Below, in pieces: positions 8,195 to 16,280 of a stretch of 64,000 bases of DNA. Both the position numbers and the translations under genes were made by a program. The notes beneath the pieces are model-generated. The model was given only the letters and a program-made list of their open reading frames with translations, had not been told where the DNA came from and ran no database searches. Numbering within the stretch: the stretch's first letter is position 1; each line of letters begins with the position of its first letter. Source of the stretch: Bin87 sp034420475 (GTDB lineage: Bacteria > Chloroflexota > Dehalococcoidia > Lucifugimonadales > UBA3495); assembly GCA_034420475.1 (NCBI GenBank), contig DAOULH010000057.1, positions 1 through 64,000 of the forward strand. Direction: 5' to 3'.

Positions 8195-9451
8195 ATGTCG
8201 CAATCCCCACCTGCGGTTATCGAAATCTCCGCGACCGACCGCAACCTGTGGCAGGCCATAATGGCCGAAGCCATCGCCAATCTCACGTACACCGCCTATG
8301 CCAATAAGGCCCGAGAGGAAGGGTACCCGGAGATTGCCGAGGTCTTCGAGAAGATCGCCCGGGCCGAGACCCTCCACGGACTGGAATACCTTGCCATATC
8401 CGGCGGGATCGACAGTACCGCGGTCAATCTGGCCAACGTGATCGCCGGCGAAACCCGGGAGTACACGCGCACCTACCCGCGGATGATCAACGATGCGATG
8501 CGAGACGGCCGCTCCGACGCGGTTGACATCCTGACCGCGGCCATGGAGGAGGAAAAGGAGCACCAAATTGCCTTTTCCGATGCCCTTGTCCATCTGCAAA
8601 TCAAGAGCGCGAACGGCGCCCCCGTCGAACTGGATTTTCCAGTTGCAGCCTCGTCACCTGCGGTAGAGGATGTGATCGACTCGGATGCAGCCAGCGAGAG
8701 GCCGGCCCTGCCCATAAACCTGCAAACATACGTCGATGCTGCCCTGGCGCTGGATAAGGAACCGTTCCACATCGCCAACCTGGGGCGACTCCGCGAGGTG
8801 GTGTTCGGCGCGCAGGACGGCATTATCAGCACCCTGGCCCTGACCACGTCGGTGGCCATCGCCGTCGGCACGACCGGGACGGTGCTCGTGGCCGGGCTGG
8901 CGGCCGCTGCAGCCGGGGTGATCAGCATGGGCGCCGGCGCGTATCTGGGTTCCCGTGCCGAGGAGGACGTTCGAGAAGCGGCAATCGCCAACCAGGTTCA
9001 CGAATTGGAGGAAAACCCGGCGGAGCAACTGGCGGAGCTCGTCATCCTGTTCCAGCGAGAGGGCAAGACCTACGACGAAGCCGTCCATCTGGCCAACGAG
9101 ATCTCGAGCAACGAAACGCTTTGGCTGAACACGCTGCTGGAAAAGAAGCTGGGCATCAGCCCGGACTTCGGCGGCAATCCGCTGAAGGACGCGGCCGTGA
9201 TGTGCGTTTCATTCGGGTCTGCGGCCATCATACCCATCATTCCCTTCCTGTTCCTGGCCGTCGGCCCAATGGCAATCGGCTTGTCCGTGGGCCTGTCACT
9301 GGCCGGGCTGTTCGCGCTGGGACTGGCAAAGGGCCGGCTGGTGCGCAAGTCCCCAATCCTGCAGGGTCTGGAGATTCTGGGCATCGGCGCCGCTTCGGCC
9401 GCCCTGGGGTACGGTCTGGGCGAGTTGCTGCCCCGGGTGTTAGGGTTCTAA
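8195..9451 (+). CDS. Ferritin-like / VIT1 fusion membrane protein (MbfA-like Fe/Mn exporter)
   Basis: A 418-residue fusion. Residues about 15-135 form a rubrerythrin-like four-helix domain with diiron ligands in the expected order: E25, then E58-x-x-H61 (AETLH), then a second E-x-x-H at E120-E122/H123 (EKEH). Residues about 205-418 form a VIT1/CCC1 transporter domain starting VVFGAQDGIISTLALT, with about five membrane segments. The same architecture occurs in MbfA of rhizobia, an iron exporter that uses its ferritin domain to sense or deliver iron. The start is the ATG at 8195, preceded by GGAG. A 7-bp stem hairpin (8119-8137) lies in the 103-bp upstream gap. Confidence 0.92.
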   Translation: MSQSPPAVIEISATDRNLWQAIMAEAIANLTYTAYANKAREEGYPEIAEVFEKIARAETLHGLEYLAISGGIDSTAVNLANVIAGETREYTRTYPRMINDAMRDGRSDAVDILTAAMEEEKEHQIAFSDALVHLQIKSANGAPVELDFPVAASSPAVEDVIDSDAASERPALPINLQTYVDAALALDKEPFHIANLGRLREVVFGAQDGIISTLALTTSVAIAVGTTGTVLVAGLAAAAAGVISMGAGAYLGSRAEEDVREAAIANQVHELEENPAEQLAELVILFQREGKTYDEAVHLANEISSNETLWLNTLLEKKLGISPDFGGNPLKDAAVMCVSFGSAAIIPIIPFLFLAVGPMAIGLSVGLSLAGLFALGLAKGRLVRKSPILQGLEILGIGAASAALGYGLGELLPRVLGF

Positions 9452-9511
9452 TTGCCCCGCCTGCGTACGCCGCTGTCAACGACGCCCGGACACCACTGAA
9501 GGAGCATCGAA

Positions 9512-9877
9512 ATGGTATTCAGCAAAGATGACCAAGAAAGGTGGACCCATCCCGGCAGCGTTTACCCCCCCACGGATGAGGCGTACATCAGGGAATTGGA
9601 AACCTACATCAAGGAAATACACGAGCCCTTCGGCGGCGTTGAAGCCTCGGATGCTCAATTCGCCAAGTATCAACAGGCCGCTAAACTGCTGAACGAGGCA
9701 ATTCCCGCCTTGAGGGACAAGCACCCGGACCGGTGGGTCTCAATGGACGAAAGCGGCAACTTAACAGTGGCCGACACCCATGAGGAGCTCATCACTGCCC
9801 TTACTGCGAAGGGTATGTACAGCGGCCACTTTCCGTTTGAGTTTCTGAACTCCAAACCCAGGAGGCGGACTTTGTGA
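9512..9877 (+). CDS. DUF5678-like small protein, partner of a retropepsin-like protease
   Basis: A 121-residue soluble protein. The first 70 residues are mainly helical and charged. The last 50 (KHPDRWVSMDESGNLTVAD, then EELITALTAKG) resemble the DUF5678 pattern of 'P-x-[KR]-[YW]-V-x..G..VVAS' followed by a helix; this match is by eye. The stop overlaps the GTG start of the retropepsin gene, so the two are almost certainly translated together. The ATG has GGAG about eight bases upstream. No enzymatic motif is visible. Confidence 0.7.
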   Translation: MVFSKDDQERWTHPGSVYPPTDEAYIRELETYIKEIHEPFGGVEASDAQFAKYQQAAKLLNEAIPALRDKHPDRWVSMDESGNLTVADTHEELITALTAKGMYSGHFPFEFLNSKPRRRTL

Positions 9878-10293
9878 TCGCCGGCGAATTCGATGAATGG
9901 GGCCACCCATACGTCCGGTGCCGACTGGTCATACCCCGGTTGATGACCGAAACGGACGTGCGATTCCTGATAGATACTGGCTCGAATATCACCCTGCTAC
10001 ATCCTCCAGATTCTCGGCAAGCTAGGATTCAGAGCGAGTTACTCGCTGAACAATCGGGCACCGGGGGGATTGGTGGTTCCACAGTGACTTACCTCGAACC
10101 GGCAGTCCTGCATTTCATTGATGATGACGGCATTACCCGATACATCTACCACTTGCACATCCACATCGCCGAACCCGACGCCTACAACGATGATTATCCG
10201 TCCCTCCTCGGCATGGACATCCTCAGCTGCTGGTACACCGAGTGCGACCCCACCAACGGTATTCTCCAGTTCACCGTCCGTCGCATTCTGTGA
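9874..10293 (+). CDS. Retropepsin-like aspartic protease (clan AA)
   Basis: A 139-residue protein with the retroviral-type aspartic protease signature FLIDTGSNITLL near residue 32 (catalytic Asp in DTG) and the C-terminal flap/closing motif LLGMDIL near residue 108. One catalytic Asp per chain implies a homodimer, as in retropepsins. No signal peptide is visible, so it should act in the cytoplasm. Its GTG start lies within the stop of the DUF5678-like gene (4-base overlap). It ends 10 bases before the convergent alpha/beta hydrolase gene. Substrate unknown; the partner protein is one candidate. Confidence 0.85.
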   Translation: MIAGEFDEWGHPYVRCRLVIPRLMTETDVRFLIDTGSNITLLHPPDSRQARIQSELLAEQSGTGGIGGSTVTYLEPAVLHFIDDDGITRYIYHLHIHIAEPDAYNDDYPSLLGMDILSCWYTECDPTNGILQFTVRRIL

Positions 10294-10303
10294 ATGCCGC
10301 CAT

Positions 10304-11206
10304 CTAATCAAACCTCCCCAGCAGCCCTTTCACAGCCGCCAGGAAGTCCGGCGGATTGTCTCCCTGCACCAGGTGCCCCGCATTGGCGACGGTAACCGTC
10401 GTGCAATCGTGGTGCTCCTCCGCCATGCGCATCATTGTCTCATCGGCGAAGATGTCGCTGCGGGCGCCCCGCACCACCAGCGCCGGGCAATCTATCCTGC
10501 GCCAGCCGGCCCAGAGCTGCTCGGGCGTCCACGCCGGGGCCCGGAAGCCGCGACGGCGGATCACTTTGTCGTACTTCCACGTCCACTTCCCGTCCTCGCG
10601 CTGGCGGATGCTGTACTTCAACGCGCCCAGCGTTTGTTCCCGGCTGCGGCCCGTGTACTCCATGACCCGCTGCGCGAACTCCTCCAGGGTGTCCAGCTCG
10701 TCCGGCAGTTCGCGGAATGCCTGAATGCGGTTGGACCCGCGCCGTTGGGTTTCGGGCCCGGTATCAACGATTGTCAACGACTTCAACGTCCCGGGGCGGC
10801 CTGACGCCCAGGCCAGGCTGTTCCTGCCGCCCATGGAATGGCCGATCAGGTGAAAGTCTTGCAGACCCAAAGCGGAGACCAACGCCTCAACGTCGCCGAC
10901 GTAGGCATCGGTGGAATAGTCCTCGTCCGGCGACCAATCGCTGTCACCGTGGCCCCGCTGGTCCACCGCAATTACACGGTAGTCAACGGACAGCGGCAGA
11001 CTGATGAAGTCCCAACTGTGGGCCTGCTGCTGAATGCCGTGGAGCATCACGATTGTCGGCGAACCCGGATCGCCCCATTCCAGGTAGTGAAGGTTGAGGC
11101 CGTTGACCTTGACGTACCGGTCCACCGGCTCGTTCTCCACCGTAAAGGGAACCCCCACCTGCCGTGCCGCATCGTGCAACGACAGCCCCATGGAATGTGA
11201 CGCCAT
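10304..11206 (-). CDS. Alpha/beta hydrolase
   Basis: A 300-residue hydrolase of the alpha/beta fold. The nucleophile elbow is GHSMGG (catalytic Ser), the oxyanion region is MLHGIQQQAHSWD, and the acid and His are likely in ARSDIFAD and NAGHLVQGDNP. The sequence has the look of epoxide hydrolase or C-C bond hydrolase relatives, but the substrate cannot be read from it. The start MASHSMG was chosen because GGAGG lies eight bases upstream; a GTG-initiated extension upstream lacks family similarity and overlaps the neighbouring gene. Confidence 0.9.
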   Translation of the reverse strand: MASHSMGLSLHDAARQVGVPFTVENEPVDRYVKVNGLNLHYLEWGDPGSPTIVMLHGIQQQAHSWDFISLPLSVDYRVIAVDQRGHGDSDWSPDEDYSTDAYVGDVEALVSALGLQDFHLIGHSMGGRNSLAWASGRPGTLKSLTIVDTGPETQRRGSNRIQAFRELPDELDTLEEFAQRVMEYTGRSREQTLGALKYSIRQREDGKWTWKYDKVIRRRGFRAPAWTPEQLWAGWRRIDCPALVVRGARSDIFADETMMRMAEEHHDCTTVTVANAGHLVQGDNPPDFLAAVKGLLGRFD

Positions 11207-11250
11207 CTTGAATACCTCCAACCGTAAACGTGGCCGCCATGTTACCACGG

Positions 11251-11886
11251 CTAACCGTTTTCCTCCGCCTGGCGTTCCAGGATGCCTCGTATGGTGAACA
11301 TGCGCTGGAAGAGGGTGAAGCAGGACACCGCGGCTATCACCCACAAGACCCACACCATGATCGGGACAGGGGCCAGCCCTTCGGCGATCAGTCCGATGCC
11401 CAGGATGGCCACGCGCTCGGTTCGGGTCATAATTCCGGAACGGGTGAACGCGCCGAGGCCCTCGCCGCGGGCGCGCAGGTAGGAGACGCCCTGGGAGAAC
11501 ACCAGACCCAGCAGGACCGACAACATACTCAGGATCATCTCCGGCGCGGACAGATCCGCCAACAGGTAATACAGCCCCAACCCAACGAACAGGGCAGCCT
11601 CCCCCAAGCGGTCAAAGACGGAATCCAGCAGGGCGCCGAACGGGGAAGCCCGGCCGGTTAGCCGCGCCAGCCCGCCGTCGAACAGGTCCAGAATGCTCCC
11701 GGCCAGGAACACGATCCCGCCGTACAGGGGCCAACCCAGAGCCACCAGCGCCGCTCCGGCCACGCACACCGCGAAACCGAAGACGGTAATCACGTTGGGA
11801 GTCAGTCCCACCGCGTGCAAAGCCCGCGCCCCGGGCAGCTCAACATAGCGCAGCATCGCCGCGCGCAGTTCCTCTCTACCGGGCAT
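11251..11886 (-). CDS. CDP-alcohol phosphatidyltransferase, probably phosphatidylinositol phosphate synthase
   Basis: A 211-residue integral membrane enzyme with the complete CDP-alcohol phosphotransferase signature D-G-x2-A-R-x8-G-x3-D-x3-D, seen as FDGGLARLTGRASPFGALLD followed by SVFD. These residues bind the divalent metal and CDP-diacylglycerol. The gene overlaps the PimA-like glycosyltransferase gene by 11 bases and is two genes downstream of an inositol-1-phosphate synthase gene. Family knowledge plus this context suggests transfer of inositol phosphate to CDP-diacylglycerol, as in the actinobacterial phosphatidylinositol phosphate synthase. PgsA-type glycerol phosphate transfer is the main alternative. 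Confidence 0.85.
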   Translation of the reverse strand: MPGREELRAAMLRYVELPGARALHAVGLTPNVITVFGFAVCVAGAALVALGWPLYGGIVFLAGSILDLFDGGLARLTGRASPFGALLDSVFDRLGEAALFVGLGLYYLLADLSAPEMILSMLSVLLGLVFSQGVSYLRARGEGLGAFTRSGIMTRTERVAILGIGLIAEGLAPVPIMVWVLWVIAAVSCFTLFQRMFTIRGILERQAEENG

Positions 11887-13030
11887 TGCCACCGTGGTTG
11901 GCCTCCTCCATGCAATGTTGGTAATAGTCTTCGACTTCCGAGGCGACCCGCTGCCAGCGATGATGCCGAGCCGTCTGCTTCCCGGAGTCGGACACTCGTT
12001 GCGCGAGTTCGGGGTCGTCGAGCACTCTGGCGATTGCGGCAGCGATGTCAGCCGGATCGCGGGGCGGAACCAGCAGCCCATTATGCTCGTGGGCCACCAC
12101 GTCACGATAGCCGGCGATGTCTGAGGCGACTACAGGGGCCCCGGCGGCCATTGCCTCCAGGAGCACTATGCCGAAGCTTTCCCCGCCGGTGGCCGGGCTG
12201 CAAAAAACATCCGCGCTGGCGTAATAGCGCGGCAGGTCTTCGCCGGATACGGGTCCGACCAGTCTTACCAAATCGCTGTCAACGCGGATTATAGCGTTGA
12301 TCGATGACTCGCAGTCTCGGTCCGGCTCGCCAGGCCCCACCACGACCAGCCGCAAATCGCGCCGGCTTTCGAGCAAGAGGGCGAAAGCCTCCAGAAGGTA
12401 CCGCAGGCCCTTACGTTCATCCTTGCGCCCGACGAACAGGACGTTTTTCCGGTCGTCCCGCAGATCGGGCAACGGCGTGGCATCGGCAAAACGCTGAAAA
12501 TCTATACCATTGGGGATCACGCGATACTGGCGCTGTGGAAAATGGGGAGCGACGAAGGTTCGCGCCGCTTCGGAAACGGCGATGCGCCCATGCAGACGCC
12601 GGTGCCACGTCCGAAGGGCGTAGCGTGACCATCGGTACAGCCGTTGCCCGTCGGAAAAAGCGTGAAAGGTGCCCACGTTCACGGCGTTGGAATGCTGCAG
12701 GAACATCAACGGCAACAGTGGGGCCAGCGGTTCGTGCACGTGCACCAGATCGAAACGCTCACGGGCAATAAGTTGTCTCACTCGCGGCCACAACCACCAC
12801 GAAAGGGTCACCCGGGCCGTTGATCCGCCGGCGGAAAGCGGGACGGTCCGGCCCATCGCGATGAAATCGTCAGGCGCGCCGCATTGGTCCGGAGGATCCG
12901 CGATAGTGCCTGGCGCAATAACGGTCACCTGGTGGCCGCGCCGCCGCAGTTCGGCCGACAGCTGGGACACGTGGGCGTTGACGCCTCCGGGCCACGAGAA
13001 ATCGTAAGGGGAGACCATGGCTATTTTCAT
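11876..13030 (-). CDS. GT4-family glycosyltransferase, PimA-like
   Basis: A 384-residue GT-B glycosyltransferase. The N-terminal half has PGGVNAHVSQLSAELRRRGH, close to the acceptor-side loop of phosphatidylinositol mannosyltransferase PimA, and VHVHEPLAPLLP, which resembles the HEP segment of PimA. The C-terminal donor half has VGRKDERKGLRYLLEAF and the ESFGIVLLEAMAAGAP motif. In mycobacteria PimA uses GDP-mannose to mannosylate phosphatidylinositol at the inner membrane face. Its position between inositol phosphate synthase (54 bases upstream) and a CDP-alcohol phosphotransferase (overlapping) supports a glycosylated inositol lipid as product. The sugar donor is inferred. Confidence 0.87.
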   Translation of the reverse strand: MKIAMVSPYDFSWPGGVNAHVSQLSAELRRRGHQVTVIAPGTIADPPDQCGAPDDFIAMGRTVPLSAGGSTARVTLSWWLWPRVRQLIARERFDLVHVHEPLAPLLPLMFLQHSNAVNVGTFHAFSDGQRLYRWSRYALRTWHRRLHGRIAVSEAARTFVAPHFPQRQYRVIPNGIDFQRFADATPLPDLRDDRKNVLFVGRKDERKGLRYLLEAFALLLESRRDLRLVVVGPGEPDRDCESSINAIIRVDSDLVRLVGPVSGEDLPRYYASADVFCSPATGGESFGIVLLEAMAAGAPVVASDIAGYRDVVAHEHNGLLVPPRDPADIAAAIARVLDDPELAQRVSDSGKQTARHHRWQRVASEVEDYYQHCMEEANHGGNAR

Positions 13031-13083
13031 AGCCGGCTCCCCTCATTCGACCCCTGAGTACTGATGCCGGTACGTGGCGGCGG

Positions 13084-14196
13084 TTATTCTTCTCCGTCGC
13101 CGTGCTTGACCTGCACGCTGGCTACCGCCGGCTCGGAGATAAACGCCTCGACCATGTCGTGGGCTTCAGCGTCCGAGTACTGGACCGGCGGGCTCTTCAT
13201 GAAGTAAGCCGAGGGCGCGTACACCGCGCCGCCCTGACCGCGATCCATGGCCAGCTTGGCGCACCGGATGGCGTCCACCACGACGCCGGCGGAGTTGGGG
13301 CTGTCCCAGACCTCCAGCTTGACCTCCATTTTCACCGGGGCGCCCCCGAAGACCTTGCCGTCGATGTGGATGTAGCACCACTTGCGGTCCTGCAGCCACG
13401 GTACGTGGTCGCTGGGACCGATGTGGATGGTGTCCGCCTCGGGTTCCTCCTGCATCTGGCTGGTGACGGAACCGGTCTTGGAGATCTTCTTGGAGACCAG
13501 GCGCTCGCGTTCCAGCATGTTGAGGAAGTCAGTGTTGCCGCCGAAGTTCAGCTGGTAAGTGTTGTCGATTTCGGCGCCGCGATTTTCCATCAGGCGCGTG
13601 AGCACACGGTGAACGATGGTCGCGCCGACCTGGGATTTTATGTCATCCCCGATGATGGGCACACCCCGTTCCTCGAAACGGTTGCGCCAGTACTCCTCGC
13701 GAGCGATGAAAACGGGGATGCAGTTGATCATGGCGCAGCGGGCGTCGAGGATCTGCTCGACGTACCACTTGGTTGCCATCTCGCTGCCCACGGGCAGGTA
13801 ATTGATCACCACATCGACCTCGCGTTCGCGCAGGATGCCCGAGATATCAGCGGTGCTGTGCTCCGACTTCACCACCAAATCGGACAGATAACGGCCGATC
13901 CCATCGTGGGTCATGCCCCGTTCGACCGGCACTCCCAGGTAAGGGACTTCGGCGAACTTGATGGTGTTGTTAGGCTCCGTGAAGATAGCCTCCGACAGAT
14001 CTTTGCCAACCTTATTGCGGTCGATGTCGAAAGCGGCAACGACTTCAATATCCTCGATACGGTAGTCTCCGACGCGATTGTGCATCACGCCGGGGATCGG
14101 ATCGTCATCGGGAACTTCAACGTATTTGTGGATGCCCTGGACCAGCGAAGATGCGCAGTTGCCCACGCCGATGATGGCAACCTTAATCTTGCCCAA
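13084..14196 (-). CDS. ino1: Inositol-3-phosphate (myo-inositol-1-phosphate) synthase
   Basis: A 370-residue NAD-dependent enzyme that cyclises glucose 6-phosphate to inositol phosphate. Family features include the N-terminal Rossmann motif VAIIGVGNCASSLVQG, the NYLPVGSE segment, DDIKSQVGATIVHR (the conserved active-site lysine region), and NTDFLNM. Length and motifs fit the short prokaryotic (actinobacterial and archaeal) type. The start is best placed at TTG 14196, because AAGGAG lies seven bases upstream and the conserved sequence KIKVAIIG begins right after; an in-frame ATG 36 bases further upstream has no ribosome site. It heads a three-gene cluster for inositol lipids. Confidence 0.95.
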   Translation of the reverse strand: MGKIKVAIIGVGNCASSLVQGIHKYVEVPDDDPIPGVMHNRVGDYRIEDIEVVAAFDIDRNKVGKDLSEAIFTEPNNTIKFAEVPYLGVPVERGMTHDGIGRYLSDLVVKSEHSTADISGILREREVDVVINYLPVGSEMATKWYVEQILDARCAMINCIPVFIAREEYWRNRFEERGVPIIGDDIKSQVGATIVHRVLTRLMENRGAEIDNTYQLNFGGNTDFLNMLERERLVSKKISKTGSVTSQMQEEPEADTIHIGPSDHVPWLQDRKWCYIHIDGKVFGGAPVKMEVKLEVWDSPNSAGVVVDAIRCAKLAMDRGQGGAVYAPSAYFMKSPPVQYSDAEAHDMVEAFISEPAVASVQVKHGDGEE

Positions 14197-14379
14197 TTGT
14201 GTACTCCTTGCGGCCTGCCCCGGCGCAAACATCCCTCAAAACCGGGACAGGAAATTATCGAGGCCAACCTGCGTCAAACTGCCAAACAGTCTAACACACG
14301 CGGAATTTTGGTGCCCTTCGGCGGTCGCTAATCGTCGGCCGCGGCCAATCGGCGACGTAAATCGACCGAACCGTCCCCG

Positions 14380-15060
14380 CTAATTCTCGGCGAAAAAGCG
14401 GAAAATCGCCGTCTCATCATCATGGCGGAACCGGCCGCCGCGGAACCGGATGTCGCGCCCCTGTTCGATGTGCTGATCGACCAATTCCTTGACGCGCCCC
14501 GACGCTTCCTCGGCATCGGCGGAACCACGCACGATCTCCATCAGTTCGTCGCCGAGCAGATTGTCGCTGACGCCGTCGGTGCAGCACACCAGGCGGTCCG
14601 CGGGCGACAGGTCAAGGGTGGTTTGAAACACCGACAGGGTCGCTTCGGCGCCGATGGCCTTGGAAACCCCCAGGCGGATCAACCCGCCCATGCGACCGCT
14701 GTACTGTTCGTAACCGTCGGGGCGGATCACGTAGATGGGGCTGTCGCCGGCAGAGATGATATGGAGCCGTCCATCCAGGTACAACGCCGCCGAGGCGGTG
14801 GTCAGGAGGAAACGTCCCCCGCCGACCTGGTGAAACTCGGAGTTCTGCTCGTCCAGGACGGCGACGATGTCCTGCGGGCCGGTGATGTCGATTGCGTTCA
14901 GGGCATCGGCCACGGAACCGCTGGCCTCGTCGCCGCCGTGACCGGTGACGCCGTCCAGCACCACGTCCAGGAAGTTGCCGCCGCCCAGATCCCGGGTCAG
15001 GTAATTGTCCTCGCCGTGGGCGGCATTATCGTGAAGAATTGCCAACGAACTGGTGAGCAT
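14380..15060 (-). CDS. PP2C-family Ser/Thr protein phosphatase
   Basis: A 226-residue phosphatase with the PPM/PP2C metal-binding motifs in order: GEDNYL near residue 16, DGVTGHGG near residue 37, SAGDSPIYVI near residue 103, CTDGVSDNLL near residue 160, and a C-terminal DDETAIFRF. The metal-coordinating aspartates appear intact. It is soluble and slightly shorter than typical (about 240-260). The kinase-like gene at 15245-16264 lies upstream on the same strand, so the two probably form a kinase/phosphatase pair, but a MITE has inserted between them. The inositol synthase gene follows 183 bases downstream. Confidence 0.88.
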   Translation of the reverse strand: MLTSSLAILHDNAAHGEDNYLTRDLGGGNFLDVVLDGVTGHGGDEASGSVADALNAIDITGPQDIVAVLDEQNSEFHQVGGGRFLLTTASAALYLDGRLHIISAGDSPIYVIRPDGYEQYSGRMGGLIRLGVSKAIGAEATLSVFQTTLDLSPADRLVCCTDGVSDNLLGDELMEIVRGSADAEEASGRVKELVDQHIEQGRDIRFRGGRFRHDDETAIFRFFAEN

Positions 15061-15091
15061 AGTTCCTGCTTCCTCGCAAGAGATTGGTTAG

Positions 15092-15229
15092 CTCACGCGT
15101 ACCCAGTTTGTCATCGCGAGGGGCACAGCGACGTGGCGATCTCGTTCCCTTGGCGGCATTCCTTGCCTTGACGAGATTGCCGCGCTTCGCTCGCAATGAC
15201 AGTTCAAATGAAACTGGGTACGCATGAGG
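15092..15229. mobile_element. MITE-like palindromic element, family A copy 1
   Basis: A 137-138 bp element with 18-bp terminal inverted repeats (CTCACGCGTACCCAGTTT at 15092-15109; AAACTGGGTACGCATGAG at 15211-15228; one mismatch). The interior is a long imperfect palindrome containing GTCATCGCGAGG and, on the other arm, CGCTCGCAATGAC. A perfect 9-bp direct repeat, TTGGTTAGC, flanks it (15084-15092 and 15230-15238), as expected of a target-site duplication. No coding capacity. Copies 2 and 3 are at 38603 and 53817. Confidence 0.85.
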
Positions 15230-15244
15230 TTGGTTAGCGGTTGA

Positions 15245-16264
15245 TCAGCCGGCCAGTTGGGCCAGCTCGGTATTCGCGTCGAATCGATAACGGGTCCAAT
15301 GATCCTCCGAGAGCCGGTGCAGCGCGGTGCGCCACGCTTCCAAGGCGGGCGGCCGTTCCGGCATCTGCTCGTTTCGGATGGTAATCAGGCGCAGGCATTC
15401 GCGCAAGTCCGTTGCAAAATCGGCTACGGATCCGTACCCGCGCTGTCGCACCTTGCCCAAGCACGCCGTTGCGACCTCCCGCAACTCGTCGTCAGCCGAT
15501 GCGAACGCGCCGGCCAGGCTGTCGCATTCGTCTTCAACAGATATGATCGGCCGCTGGTTGTAGGGATCGAAGTGACCCGCCGCATCTCTGGGCGGCAGGT
15601 CCGGCGCCAGGTAGAACTTGACCATTTCGACGTAGAAGTCGTGGACGTCCTGGGGGCCGCGGTTGCCCTGGCTGCGCTCCACCCCGTGCCCGACCAGGGC
15701 GGTAGCGTCCACCAGTGAGATTCGGCCGGTGCCCGGCGAGTAGAACACGTTGTGCGGGCCCAGATCGAGCAGGGCATAGCCGGCGTTGGCGTAGATTTCC
15801 TGCGCCTCCAGCAACTGCATTTGCACGGGCCAGTCGGCGACCGCTTCGGGCCGGGCAAGTGGATGCAAAGCGAAGAGATTTTGCCCCAGGCCGATGGGCA
15901 CCCGCAAGATGCGGCTCCTGGGGTCTCCCACCAGCGGGATCCCGGCGGCGCGTTCCTCAATCCGTACCGAGTAGGACTGGCCCAGGTCCTCGCCGAAGTA
16001 CGCGTCGTGAAGGGCCACTTCGGTAACGCCGATTACCCGGGGCACGACGTCGCAATATTGGCCGGCGCTCTCGTAGGCTTCCAGCGACCGGGCGGTTCGT
16101 TCCTCAACCGGGCCGTGCATCTGGCGGCGCACGGTTTGGGGAGACGGTCGCTTCAGTACTACCGGCTCACCGGTTTCCCGGTCCACGGCAGCGCGCACGT
16201 CGTAATCGGCGCCGCTGCCCAGCGGGCCGACAAGCTCGAAGCGATCCAGGGTGACAGTTTCCAT
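15245..16264 (-). CDS. Atypical protein kinase-like protein
   Basis: A 339-residue protein whose N terminus looks like a Ser/Thr kinase N-lobe: FELVGPLGSGADYDVRAA is a glycine-rich loop and K38 (VVLKRP) is the ATP-anchoring lysine. The catalytic loop HRDLKxxN is degenerate (YALLDLGPHNVF), but D167 and N172 keep the right spacing, and D186 in SLVDATAL replaces the DFG aspartate. Catalysis is thus possible but not certain; it could also be a pseudokinase. It starts 17 bases after prmA ends, and a PP2C gene lies downstream beyond a MITE. No membrane segment or sensor domain is seen. Confidence 0.7.
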   Translation of the reverse strand: METVTLDRFELVGPLGSGADYDVRAAVDRETGEPVVLKRPSPQTVRRQMHGPVEERTARSLEAYESAGQYCDVVPRVIGVTEVALHDAYFGEDLGQSYSVRIEERAAGIPLVGDPRSRILRVPIGLGQNLFALHPLARPEAVADWPVQMQLLEAQEIYANAGYALLDLGPHNVFYSPGTGRISLVDATALVGHGVERSQGNRGPQDVHDFYVEMVKFYLAPDLPPRDAAGHFDPYNQRPIISVEDECDSLAGAFASADDELREVATACLGKVRQRGYGSVADFATDLRECLRLITIRNEQMPERPPALEAWRTALHRLSEDHWTRYRFDANTELAQLAG

Positions 16265-16280
16265 GACCTACGTCCGAGGA

